A DNA stretch of 64,000 nt from Microvirga rosea (GTDB taxonomy: Bacteria; Pseudomonadota; Alphaproteobacteria; Rhizobiales; Beijerinckiaceae): NCBI RefSeq assembly GCF_020595095.1, contig NZ_JAJDOP010000014.1, positions 1 to 64,000 on the forward strand, given 5' to 3'. The number at the start of each line of letters is the position of its first letter. The first letter of the stretch is position 1. Shown piece after piece: positions 8,924-16,865 of this stretch. The position numbers were made by a program, and so were the translations under genes. Under the pieces are notes generated by a model, which had not been told where the DNA came from, did not search any database, and was given only the letters and a program-made list of their open reading frames with translations.

Positions 8924-10216
8924 CTACACCAGGACTGGCTTTGCGTGCTGCGCGCCAACATTGAAGACACGCTTGTAATGCTCGACTTCCGCTTTGGGGC
9001 CCATGGCTTTGGTGGGATTGTCGGAGAGCTTCACCGTCGGGCGGCCATTGGCCGATATGACCTTGCAAACGATCGAGATCGGATCGAGACCGCCTTCCGG
9101 AACAAACCCGCGGAAATCATTGGTCAGCAGGGTGCCCCAACCGTAACCGATGCGCATGCGCCCAAGGAAGTGCTGATGGATATGCTTGATCACGTCGACA
9201 TCGAGACCATCCGAGAAAATCGCGAGCTTGTCCTTCGGGTTCTGGCCGCGCTCCAACCACCAGGCGATTGCTTCCTCGCCGCCCTCGATAGGGTCTTTTG
9301 AGTCGACGCGGATACCCGTCCATGCTGCGACCCAACTCGGTGCGTTGTTGAGAAAATTCGTAGTGCCGTAGGTATCCGGCAGAATAATGCGCAGGTTCCC
9401 CTCGTAGTCGCTCTGCCAGTCGGCCAAAACCCGGTACGGCGCCATCGCCATATCCTGATCGTTGTCCGCGAGTGCGGTATAAACCATGGGAAGCTCATGG
9501 GCGTTGGTTCCCACGGCCTCCACCTCGCGCCGCATGGCGATCAGACAATTCGAGGTGCCGAGGAAAGCTGGACCCAGCCCTTCGATCATGGCCTGCACGC
9601 ACCAGTCCTGCCACAGAAAGCCGTGCCTGCGGCGAGTTCCGAAATCGGTCACCGAGAGTTCGGGCAGCGTTTTGAGCTGCTGGATTTTCTCCCACACGCG
9701 GGTCATGGCGCGAGCATAGAGGACTTGGAGCTCGAACTTGCCCATTCCCTTGAGGACCCCACGGGAACGCAATTCGTTCAGAATTGCCAGTGCCGGGATC
9801 TCCCACATGGTGGTCTCGATCCAGGGCCCGTGGAAGGTGAGGACGTACTGCCCATCTTCCTTCTCCAACAGGTATTCCGGGAAGCGGAAAGTCTCCAGCC
9901 AATCCATGAATTCCGGCGAGAACATCTGCCGTTTGCCATAGAACGTATTACCGCGAAGCCAAGTCGACTCGCCCCTGGTCAAAGACAAGGACCGAACATG
10001 ATCGAGCTGCTCGCGAAGCTCCCCCATGTCGATGATGTCCGCCAGCCGGATCCGGGTGGTGCGGTTTTGAATGCCGAAGGTGACTTGGACGTCTCGATGG
10101 CGGCGGAAAATCGTCTGGGCCATCAATAATTTATAGAAATCCGTATCGAGAACGGATCGAACGATCGGGTCGATTTTCCACGTGTGATTATAGACCCTTG
10201 TCGCGATGTCGACCAT
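8924..10216 (-). CDS. pncB: Nicotinate phosphoribosyltransferase
   Basis: A 430-residue enzyme of the Preiss-Handler NAD salvage route: nicotinate plus PRPP (with ATP) gives nicotinate mononucleotide. Recognisable elements are [14 protein letters not shown] near residue 20, [12 protein letters not shown] near 47, [14 protein letters not shown] near 190, [11 protein letters not shown] near 220, [14 protein letters not shown] near 238 and [12 protein letters not shown] near 333. Length matches the PncB family. It is the first gene of a minus-strand run pncB-pxpA-methyltransferase. Confidence 0.95.
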   Translation of the reverse strand: MVDIATRVYNHTWKIDPIVRSVLDTDFYKLLMAQTIFRRHRDVQVTFGIQNRTTRIRLADIIDMGELREQLDHVRSLSLTRGESTWLRGNTFYGKRQMFSPEFMDWLETFRFPEYLLEKEDGQYVLTFHGPWIETTMWEIPALAILNELRSRGVLKGMGKFELQVLYARAMTRVWEKIQQLKTLPELSVTDFGTRRRHGFLWQDWCVQAMIEGLGPAFLGTSNCLIAMRREVEAVGTNAHELPMVYTALADNDQDMAMAPYRVLADWQSDYEGNLRIILPDTYGTTNFLNNAPSWVAAWTGIRVDSKDPIEGGEEAIAWWLERGQNPKDKLAIFSDGLDVDVIKHIHQHFLGRMRIGYGWGTLLTNDFRGFVPEGGLDPISIVCKVISANGRPTVKLSDNPTKAMGPKAEVEHYKRVFNVGAQHAKPVLV

Positions 10217-10326
10217 CGCCTGCTCCTTGCGGCTTCAGGAAGCCAGGACAATAGCGAAGGCGGACCTTGGATGAAAGGGTCGGCAGGATCGAATGTCGGC
10301 TAAGGATAACCCGGCGCGCGGGCCGG

Positions 10327-10353
10327 AAAACAGGGCCCGAAAGGCCCTGTTTT
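10327..10353 (-). terminator. Intrinsic terminator-like hairpin
   Basis: Perfect 11-bp inverted repeat AAAACAGGGCC / GGCCCTGTTTT with a 5-base loop (CGAAA), 20 bp downstream of the minus-strand stop at 10374. On the minus strand the stem ends in TTTT, so it most likely ends transcription of the PPOX-family gene. Its A/T ends also make it potentially bidirectional. Confidence 0.75.
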
Positions 10354-10373
10354 GCACAATAGTCCGCGATGGA

Positions 10374-10880
10374 TCAGCGGAGATTGACCTTCTCCTGCTC
10401 GCCGATATCCGTCGGAGGAGTGCCGGTAATGGCCGCCTTCGCGTATCCGTAGAGATGAACGATCGTCGACGAAGGGCTGTCCCAGTATTCACCCTTGGCC
10501 GGATGTACACGCACAAGCGCGATGGATGGGTCATCCTTTCCGTCGGGAAACCACGCGCGCAGTCCTTCGGACCACTTTTGTTCGATCGTGGCCTTGTCCC
10601 TGACGATTTCGGCTTTGCCGGACACTGAAACGTAGTTCTGTTTTTCCGGGTTCGCATAGGCGAGATTGACTTCGCTATCGCGCGAGATCTCCGTCATCTT
10701 CGGCGACTGGACCTTGGTGAAGAACCACAGATCGCCGTTCTCATCCGCCTCCTGGCTGTACATAGGCCGGCTGTGAAGCGCGCCATCCGTATCGACGGTG
10801 GTCATCATGGCTATCTTCATATCCTTGATCATTCCATAGAGCTTCTGGGCATGGGGGTCGTCATGGCCGTGCTGATGCAT
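10374..10880 (-). CDS. Pyridoxamine-5'-phosphate-oxidase-fold general stress protein
   Basis: A 168-residue split-barrel flavin-binding protein. The ATG at 10880 (MHQHGHDDPHAQ) is preferred because GAGGA stands 8 bp upstream; another ATG lies at 10910. Typical stretches are KIAMMTTVDTDGALHSRPM near residue 22, DLWFFTKVQSPK near 50, VNLAYANPEKQNYVSVSG near 70 and PAKGEYWDSPSS near 125. Family members related to Bacillus GS26-type stress proteins bind FMN or FAD; the substrate is unknown. It is transcribed divergently from the mrp gene and followed by a clear terminator. Confidence 0.87.
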   Translation of the reverse strand: MHQHGHDDPHAQKLYGMIKDMKIAMMTTVDTDGALHSRPMYSQEADENGDLWFFTKVQSPKMTEISRDSEVNLAYANPEKQNYVSVSGKAEIVRDKATIEQKWSEGLRAWFPDGKDDPSIALVRVHPAKGEYWDSPSSTIVHLYGYAKAAITGTPPTDIGEQEKVNLR

Positions 10881-11117
10881 CGTTATGTCCTCGATCTTGT
10901 GGTCAATCATCGGATCTCAAGCCAGTGACACGCAGGTGGCGCATTCGGCGCTGTGCGAGGCATGAAGGATCCGCCCGTCAAGGGGCTGCGGGGACAACGG
11001 ACAAGGTGGGCTTTGGTTCGGCCCAGCTTAACAACGGCACAGCCTTCAAGAGCCTCTATTGACACTTTACATGGTGGCCAGAACCGTCACACAAGGTCCG
11101 ACAAAGGAGACTCAATC

Positions 11118-12242
11118 GTGGCAATCACCCGGGAAGATGTGCTGAGGATTCTCGCGACCGTACCTGTCGATGCGATTGGGACCAACCTGGTGGCCTCCGG
11201 ACGGCTTTCGGATATCGTGATCGACGAAGCCTCAAGGGTGATGTTCTCGATTTTCGTCGAGCCTTCAGAGGCTCCGGCCCTCGAGCGAGTACGCCAGGCG
11301 GCGCAGAACGCGGTTCAGGGACTGCCAGGGGTCAAGGGCGTTTTTGCCACGCTGACGGCGGAACGACCGGCAACCGCGGCGCCCCGCACCGCGCCAACGG
11401 GACAGCAACGTCCCGCAACCGGCGCCCAGACCAGAGGGCAACGAATTCCGGGCGTCAGACACGTGATCGCCGTCGCCTCGGGCAAAGGAGGTGTCGGCAA
11501 GTCCACGACAGCCTGCAATCTTGCTTTGGCCCTCCAAAGCCTCGGCCTTAAAACAGGCCTTCTCGATGCGGATATCTACGGCCCCTCCATGCCCAAGCTT
11601 CTTGGGATCAGCGGCAAGCCCCAAGTGCTCGAAAATCGCGTTCTCGAGCCCATGACGGCCTATGGCCTGAAGGTCATGTCCATCGGCTTCCTCGTCGAGG
11701 AAGAAGCCGCCATGATTTGGCGCGGACCGATGGTGATGTCGGCCATCACGCAAATGCTGCGGGAAGTGGCATGGGGTGAACTCGATGTGCTCGTGGTGGA
11801 CATGCCTCCCGGAACGGGCGACGCCCAGCTTACGATGGCTCAGGCAACCCCCCTGGCTGGAGCCATCATCGTGTCGACCCCTCAGGATCTGGCGTTGATC
11901 GACGCACGGCGAGGGGTTTCCATGTTCAAACGCGTCGAGGTCCCGATCCTGGGCATTATCGAGAACATGGCAACCTTCGTGTGCCCACATTGCGGACAAA
12001 CCTCTCACATCTTCGGGCATGGAGGAGCGCGCATGGAGGCAGAGCGCCTCGGTGTACCCTTCCTGGGTGAGGTCCCGCTGACGATGTCAATTCGGGAGTT
12101 GTCCGATGCAGGCCGCCCCGTGGTGGCCGTCGATCCGGACAGCGCCAACGCGGCCATCTATAAGAATATGGCCCGTCAGGTCGCGGATGTCCTCACGAGC
12201 GGCGTCGATAAGCGTTCTCCGCCACGCATCATCATCGAGTGA
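11118..12242 (+). CDS. apbC: Iron-sulfur cluster carrier protein Mrp/ApbC
   Basis: A 374-residue MRP/NBP35-family P-loop NTPase. It starts at GTG 11118 with AAGGAG 9 bp upstream; a longer frame to 10953 has no such site. An N-terminal DUF59 domain (residues about 5-80) is followed by a low-complexity Ala/Pro/Thr linker and the NTPase domain: deviant Walker A ASGKGGVGKSTTACNLA near residue 118, LDADIYGPSMP near 145, VDMPPGTGDAQLT near 227 and the cluster-binding CPHCG near 290. These proteins deliver Fe-S clusters to apo-enzymes. Followed after 6 bp by mobA, a setting that suits maturation of Mo/Fe-S enzymes such as formate dehydrogenase. Confidence 0.94.
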   Translation: MAITREDVLRILATVPVDAIGTNLVASGRLSDIVIDEASRVMFSIFVEPSEAPALERVRQAAQNAVQGLPGVKGVFATLTAERPATAAPRTAPTGQQRPATGAQTRGQRIPGVRHVIAVASGKGGVGKSTTACNLALALQSLGLKTGLLDADIYGPSMPKLLGISGKPQVLENRVLEPMTAYGLKVMSIGFLVEEEAAMIWRGPMVMSAITQMLREVAWGELDVLVVDMPPGTGDAQLTMAQATPLAGAIIVSTPQDLALIDARRGVSMFKRVEVPILGIIENMATFVCPHCGQTSHIFGHGGARMEAERLGVPFLGEVPLTMSIRELSDAGRPVVAVDPDSANAAIYKNMARQVADVLTSGVDKRSPPRIIIE

Positions 12243-12248
12243 GCCGGA

Positions 12249-12917
12249 ATGGCTCGGCAATTCTCTCATCCGCGCGTCACTGGGCTTATTCTCGCTGGCG
12301 GCCGCTCCTTGCGGATGGGAGGAAATGACAAGAGCCTGTTGCTGCTGGACGGAGACCCTCTTCTCAGCCATGTCATCCGGCGACTTGCTCCGCAATGTGA
12401 CGCTTTGGTTTTGAATGCCAATGGGGACCCCGGTCGCTTCGCGCCGTTCAAGCCTTGTGTGATCTCAGACACCTTGCCGGGTTATCTTGGCCCACTCGCG
12501 GGGATTCTCTCAGGACTCGAGTGGACGGCCCTTCACAGGCCAGACATAGACTGGATTGTCAGTGTTCCGGCCGATACCCCGTTTATCCCGAGCAACCTCG
12601 TCATGCGTCTCCATGAGGCTCGGCTACGGGCCGGGAGCACCCTGGTGAGAGCGGAGTCGGCGGGCCGTAATCATCATGCAATCGGGCTTTGGCCCGTGAA
12701 GCTCAAAACCGATCTCTGCCATGCCCTGGAGCATGAGCACCTGCGCAGCATCCGACAATGGACCGAAAAGTATGATGTTGCCGAGGCGTCCTGGGCCGAC
12801 ACGCCCATCGATCCGTTTTTCAACGTGAATACGCCTGAGGACCTGCTTACGGCACGAGCTTTTTTGGCACGGGAACGCCCACGCCAGGACACTGATGGGA
12901 AAGACAACACCTTATGA
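12249..12917 (+). CDS. mobA: Molybdenum cofactor guanylyltransferase
   Basis: A 222-residue nucleotidyltransferase that joins GMP to molybdopterin to form the guanine dinucleotide cofactor used by DMSO-reductase-family enzymes. The N-terminal GLILAGGRSLRMGGNDKSLL is the nucleotide-binding signature; LGPLAGILSGLEW near residue 79, VPADTPFIP near 105 and the closing FFNVNTPEDL near 188 are also diagnostic. It sits between mrp and a TusA-like gene and overlaps the latter by 4 bp. The molybdenum formate dehydrogenase FdsA in this window is an obvious client. Confidence 0.93.
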   Translation: MARQFSHPRVTGLILAGGRSLRMGGNDKSLLLLDGDPLLSHVIRRLAPQCDALVLNANGDPGRFAPFKPCVISDTLPGYLGPLAGILSGLEWTALHRPDIDWIVSVPADTPFIPSNLVMRLHEARLRAGSTLVRAESAGRNHHAIGLWPVKLKTDLCHALEHEHLRSIRQWTEKYDVAEASWADTPIDPFFNVNTPEDLLTARAFLARERPRQDTDGKDNTL

Positions 12918-13132
12918 AGGAACTGGACCTTTCCGGCTTGAAATGCCCTTTGCCTGTTCTGCGGACGAGAAAAGTCCTTCAGCAGTTGGCTTCAGGGTCT
13001 CGCCTCAAAGTCACATGCACAGATCCTCTGGCGTCCATTGACCTGCCTAATCTGGTCCGGGAAACGGGCGATACTCTGGAGGAGCAGGAGAGCGACGAGA
13101 ACCGGTCCGTGTTTGTGATCCGCAAGGCCTGA
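12914..13132 (+). CDS. TusA-family sulfurtransferase
   Basis: A 72-residue SirA/TusA/YeeD-fold protein. The active-site Cys-Pro is Cys11-Pro12 in LSGLKCPLPVLRTRK, and the following helix/strand pattern with VTCTDPLASIDLPNLV fits the family. These proteins carry persulfide sulfur, for example to tRNA thiolation or to molybdenum-enzyme maturation. It overlaps mobA by 4 bp (ATGA), so it is translationally coupled. A role in passing sulfur to the cofactor via FdhD is plausible but inferred from position only. Confidence 0.9.
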   Translation: MKELDLSGLKCPLPVLRTRKVLQQLASGSRLKVTCTDPLASIDLPNLVRETGDTLEEQESDENRSVFVIRKA

Positions 13133-13144
13133 CGTTCAAAGGAT

Positions 13145-13167
13145 TGGCCCGGCTCTTGGCCGGGCCA
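13145..13167. terminator. Bidirectional terminator-like hairpin
   Basis: Perfect 9-bp inverted repeat TGGCCCGGC / GCCGGGCCA with loop TCTTG, lying between the convergent TusA-like (plus) and CsbD-like (minus) genes, 12 bp from each stop codon. On the plus strand it is followed by TTCGTCTTC, a weak T-rich tail. Confidence 0.65.
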
Positions 13168-13178
13168 TTCGTCTTCAA

Positions 13179-13355
13179 TCAGTCTTTGTTCCGAAGGGAA
13201 TCCTTCAGGCCGCCGACCGAGTTCTGAATCTTGCCCTCGGCCTTGTCCATTTTGCCTTCGGTCTCGAGCTTGGTATCGCCCACGGCCTTCCCGAGGCCTT
13301 CCTTGAGGCTGCCCTTGACACTCTTGGCGCTGCCTTCAATGCGATCCTTATCCAT
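13179..13355 (-). CDS. CsbD-like general stress protein
   Basis: A 58-residue protein starting MDKDRIEGSAKSVKGSLKE and ending GGLKDSLRNKD. It is hydrophilic, lysine- and glycine-rich, with the repeated pattern K-x-x-G-K-x-x-x-x-T/S-K-x-E seen in CsbD/YjbJ proteins (GLGKAVGDTKLETEGKMDKA). CsbD members are abundant stress-induced small proteins of unknown mechanism. An EcfG-type promoter candidate lies about 32 bp upstream of the start, which suits general-stress control. Its short length makes it easy to miss. Confidence 0.85.
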   Translation of the reverse strand: MDKDRIEGSAKSVKGSLKEGLGKAVGDTKLETEGKMDKAEGKIQNSVGGLKDSLRNKD

Positions 13356-13386
13356 CGTTCAACTCCGTTTGCTGTACGTGGTTGTG

Positions 13387-13412
13387 AACGCCCATCGATT
13401 GGTAAGGTTTCC
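13387..13412 (-). promoter_or_regulatory. EcfG-type (general stress) promoter candidate
   Basis: Read on the minus strand: GGAAAC, 16-base spacer, CGTT, located 31-57 bp upstream of the CsbD-like start. The alphaproteobacterial general-stress sigma factor EcfG recognises GGAAC-N16/17-CGTT, so this differs by one inserted or changed base in the -35 element. The match of site, spacing and stress-gene identity is the evidence. Confidence 0.6.
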
Positions 13413-13716
13413 AGACACCCGACATTATAGCCGTGCTGGATCATTGGATAATTTCACAACAGACGGTGTTACCTGCAGTAGAGCCCTCCCTTTGCTTCTC
13501 GCCTATACATTGTGGTCCGAAGGAAATCTTTGCAAATCCTCCCCGTTCAGGGGGCGACATAGCCAAGCTTCTCAGGTAGCAGGCCGACAATGCTGAAAAT
13601 GGGTCCCTCGTCACAACGAAGACCTAAAAAGTCGGCCAAGCACTTCTTGAAATTGATGGAATTGAACCATCTGGCGACTATAACGTTATATCTTTAAATT
13701 CCCAAAGAGTTCCTTT
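13413..13716. other. Intergenic region with a 12-bp perfect palindrome
   Basis: About 300 bp upstream of the orphan histidine kinase, with no credible gene. TATAACGTTATA at 13679-13690 is a perfect 12-bp palindrome 26 bp before the kinase GTG; it could be a regulator site or include the -10 region. Confidence 0.4.
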
Positions 13717-14481
13717 GTGCCGGACCATCGGATACCTTCCAAAAGGCCAAGTGCGTCTGCCTACCAGAACGGCAACGATGCCGTGAGGCATCTTGATCGT
13801 CTGGCCCTGCTCGCGCACCAGCTGGTGACGCCCCTCTCCACGATTTCCGCGCTCGCACAAGGTCTTGTGCGCCGCTCGGAGAGACTCAACCCGCAGGAGG
13901 TTCGAGAAAAGGGAGAGAAGATTTGGCAGGCAAGCCGCCGGCTTCATGAGCTGATCGAAACGATCATGTCCTATACACGGGCGAACGCCGGCGCCATTAC
14001 GCCCACTCCTCGGCCGTTCAATCTGAAATCCGCCGTCCTTCGGATCTGCAACGAGCAGAGGCAACAGCAGCCGAACCGGACGTTTCGCCTGGCGACCGAG
14101 GAGCTGCCCGAGCTTTTTATCGGGGACCCTGTGCTGCTTGAGCAGGCCCTGATCATTCTTCTCTCGAACGCGATGAAGTACTCGTCTCTCGATCATCCTA
14201 TTTCCATTGTCGGAAGTGGCGACGAGAAAGAAGTGAGCATTCGTATCGAGGATGAAGGCATTGGCGTGCCGGAACGGGATTTACCATTCCTGATGCAGCC
14301 TTTTTTCCGCGCCCGCAATGCGAAGCACATGCCCGGAACAGGACTCGGGTTAAGTCTTGTCTGGCATATCCTCCAACTGCACGGAGGCACCATCCGGATC
14401 GAGAGCGCCGAAGGACAGGGGACGACCATCACGATGGTCCTGCCACGGGGGCAAGGTCTCAACGAAGGAAGCGGTACCTGA
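13717..14481 (+). CDS. Orphan cytoplasmic sensor histidine kinase
   Basis: A 254-residue histidine kinase core without a sensor or membrane domain; it starts at GTG 13717. The H-box is LLAHQLVTPLSTIS with phospho-accepting His34, followed by the N-box LIILLSNAMKYSS near residue 149, G1 DEGIGVPERD near 180, F-box PFFRARN near 197 and G2 GTGLGLSLVWH near 207. No response regulator gene is adjacent. The first 25 residues are polar and carry no recognisable input domain, so it probably senses through a partner. Flanked by a convergent glycerate kinase gene. Confidence 0.88.
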   Translation: MPDHRIPSKRPSASAYQNGNDAVRHLDRLALLAHQLVTPLSTISALAQGLVRRSERLNPQEVREKGEKIWQASRRLHELIETIMSYTRANAGAITPTPRPFNLKSAVLRICNEQRQQQPNRTFRLATEELPELFIGDPVLLEQALIILLSNAMKYSSLDHPISIVGSGDEKEVSIRIEDEGIGVPERDLPFLMQPFFRARNAKHMPGTGLGLSLVWHILQLHGGTIRIESAEGQGTTITMVLPRGQGLNEGSGT

Positions 14482-14503
14482 CCTGATTGCCGATTGTTCC
14501 CGA

Positions 14504-15763
14504 TCAGGGCCGGACCAGAATACACCGAAAGTCGTTGACATTGGTCAGCGTCGGCCCTGTGACGACCAATCTGTCCATGGCGGAAAAAGCCGAATACGCA
14601 TCGTTTCTTGAGAGATGTGCCTCGAGATCGATCCCTTTGTCATGAGCGCTTTTCACAAAGCTCGGGTCGAACCAGGCTCCGGCATTGTCTTCCGAGCCAT
14701 CGATACCGTCCGTATCGCACGCCATGGCGGAGACCTTTGCCTCGCCCTTCAAGGAAATCGCCAGCGACAGCAGAAACTCCGCATTGCGCCCTCCCCGGCC
14801 TTCACCGCGCAGAGTGACAGTCGTTTCGCCTCCCGACAGCAAGACACATGGCGGAGGGAGAGGCTCTCCATGCTCGACAACGGATCGGGCCATACCGGCC
14901 ATTACTCTGCCGACCTCTCTTGCCTCTCCTTCGATCGCATCGCCAAGGATCAGAGGCGCCAGATGCAGTTCACGGGCTCGTGCAGCCGCTGCATCGAGAG
15001 ACATCTTGGGTGTCGCCAACATATGAACGACGCCCCTTGTTGTTTCGAGAGCCGTCACATTGGCGCGGATTGCGTTTGCCACCCGCTCCGGCACATCGAT
15101 GGAATAGCGCCGTAGGATCGACAACGCGGCCTCCGGGTCGCCCCTTTCAGGGACCGTCGGCCCCGAGCCGATACTGCCGGGATCATCTCCAGGAACATCC
15201 GATATCAGGTAGGTGACAACGGGGGCCGGACTTGCCGCGGCAGCCAGACGACCTCCCTTGATGGCCGACAGGGCTTTTCGAACCTGGTTCATTTCTCCGA
15301 TCGGAGCGCCTGACCGCAGGAGCGCACGGTTGATATCCTGCTTGTCGCCCAGGCTTATTCCGTCCGCAGGAAGCGACAGCAGCGCTGACGCGCCTCCGGA
15401 GATCAGGCAAATGACGAGATCGTCCGGCCCTGCGGCCTGAGCAAGCGACAGGATGCGTCCGGCAGCATCGAGCCCAGCTTGGTCAGGCACAGGATGAGCG
15501 GCTTCGACGATTTCAACCGAGCGGGTCCGCACGCCATGACCATAACGTGTGACCACAAGCCCCTCGCAGGATCCGCCGACGCTACTCCAAGCTTCCTCGA
15601 ACGCAGCGGCCATTCGAGCCGACGCCTTACCGGCGCCCAAGACAATGGTTCGTCCCTTCGGCCTTTCGGGAAGCCTCCCGGCGAACTTGCCGTCAGGCAG
15701 GGCGGCCCGCAGAGCGGCATCGAACAACGTATGGAGTATTTCGGCGTCACTCAGCATGCGCAA
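14504..15763 (-). CDS. Glycerate 2-kinase (DUF4147/MOFRL family)
   Basis: A 419-residue protein of the glycerate kinase family often mislabelled hydroxypyruvate reductase (TtuD/GckA). N-terminal domain: IVLGAGKASARMA near residue 40 and the nucleotide/substrate loop CLISGGASALLSLP near 118, MNQVRKALSAIKGGRL near 158; C-terminal MOFRL domain with VLLSGGETTVTL near 311, GRGGRNAEFLL near 326 and CDTDGIDGSEDNAGA near 350. It phosphorylates glycerate to 2-phosphoglycerate in the cytoplasm. It is the last gene of a minus-strand run DeoR-galM-glycerate kinase with gaps of about 30 bp. Confidence 0.93.
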   Translation of the reverse strand: MRMLSDAEILHTLFDAALRAALPDGKFAGRLPERPKGRTIVLGAGKASARMAAAFEEAWSSVGGSCEGLVVTRYGHGVRTRSVEIVEAAHPVPDQAGLDAAGRILSLAQAAGPDDLVICLISGGASALLSLPADGISLGDKQDINRALLRSGAPIGEMNQVRKALSAIKGGRLAAAASPAPVVTYLISDVPGDDPGSIGSGPTVPERGDPEAALSILRRYSIDVPERVANAIRANVTALETTRGVVHMLATPKMSLDAAAARARELHLAPLILGDAIEGEAREVGRVMAGMARSVVEHGEPLPPPCVLLSGGETTVTLRGEGRGGRNAEFLLSLAISLKGEAKVSAMACDTDGIDGSEDNAGAWFDPSFVKSAHDKGIDLEAHLSRNDAYSAFSAMDRLVVTGPTLTNVNDFRCILVRP

Positions 15764-15790
15764 GCTCTCACCTCATCAAGGCTTCCGACC

Positions 15791-16834
15791 TTAGACCAGA
15801 AAGAGCGGGATGCGCATCACGTGGCGATAGATCTCACCAGGATAAAGGAAGGCCGAAGGAAAATGCGGCACGTTCGGCGCATTGGGAAAATTCTGGGTCT
15901 CAAGAGCGAATCCGGCGTGCTTTCCATAAGGAGCCCCGCCCTTTCCGACAGCTGGCATCGCTTCAAAGTGGTTCGCCGTATAAAGTTGGACACCAGGCTG
16001 ATTGGTCCAGATCTCCAGTGCTCTTCCCGAGACGCGGTCAAAGGCTCTGGCTGCGCGGCGCAGCGCCCCATCCGCGCCGTTAAGGCAGAAATTATGATCG
16101 TAACCGCCCTCAGGGAGCTGCGCACGGTCATCGAAAGCAGCTCCGATAGGCCGTTCCTGGCGGAAATCAAAGGCCGTGCCCGCAACCGGCGCAACGTCTC
16201 CGGTGGGGATCTTGCCAGGACCGACGGGCGTATAATGGTCCGCATCAATCTGAAGGAGCTGGTCTTTGACAGAGCCGGATCCATGGCCCGCAAGATTCCA
16301 ATAGCCATGATAGGCAAGATTGACGACCGTCGGACGATCCGTCGTCGCCTCCATTTCGATATCGAGCGTCCTCTCATCCGACAGACGATAGGTGACGCCG
16401 ACACTGACTGAACCGGGATAACCTTCATCCCCGTGAGGCCGATGCAAAACGAGTTTTACGGCATGGTTTGCTGAATCAGGCTCAGCGTCCCAGATTCTCT
16501 TGCTGAATCCCTTGAACCCTCCATGCAGATGATTGGGCGGCTCGTTCGGTGAGAGCTGACAGGTCTCTCCATCGATCACGAAGCGCGCATCCGCGATGCG
16601 GTTTGCATAGCGACCGCATATTGCGCCGGCGGATCCGCGATACCGCAAGTAGGAAGCCAGATCGTCATACCCCAGAACAATGTCCCGAACAGTCCCATTG
16701 CGATCCGGCACATGAAGTTCGCTCAGGATCGCGCCATATGTGATGACCCGGGCACGAAGGCTTCCGTTCTGGAGCAGAAATGCCTCGACGCTTTTTCCCT
16801 CGATATCACCGAACAGGGATCTTTCGACACTCAT
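15791..16834 (-). CDS. galM: Aldose 1-epimerase (mutarotase)
   Basis: A 347-residue galactose mutarotase-like enzyme interconverting alpha and beta anomers of aldoses. The ATG at 16834 (MSVERSLFGDIEG) is chosen; the frame is open further upstream but without family similarity. Diagnostic parts: ITYGAILSELHVPDRNG near residue 33, GSAGAICGRYANRIADARF near 71, NEPPNHLHGGFKGFSKR near 101, VVNLAYHGYWNLAG near 173, GGYDHNFCL near 242 and GFALETQNFPNAPN near 305 with the catalytic Glu. Its position after a DeoR regulator and before glycerate kinase suggests a sugar-catabolic operon. Confidence 0.93.
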   Translation of the reverse strand: MSVERSLFGDIEGKSVEAFLLQNGSLRARVITYGAILSELHVPDRNGTVRDIVLGYDDLASYLRYRGSAGAICGRYANRIADARFVIDGETCQLSPNEPPNHLHGGFKGFSKRIWDAEPDSANHAVKLVLHRPHGDEGYPGSVSVGVTYRLSDERTLDIEMEATTDRPTVVNLAYHGYWNLAGHGSGSVKDQLLQIDADHYTPVGPGKIPTGDVAPVAGTAFDFRQERPIGAAFDDRAQLPEGGYDHNFCLNGADGALRRAARAFDRVSGRALEIWTNQPGVQLYTANHFEAMPAVGKGGAPYGKHAGFALETQNFPNAPNVPHFPSAFLYPGEIYRHVMRIPLFLV

Positions 16835-16865
16835 GACCGACCTACCAATACTATCTTGACGATTG

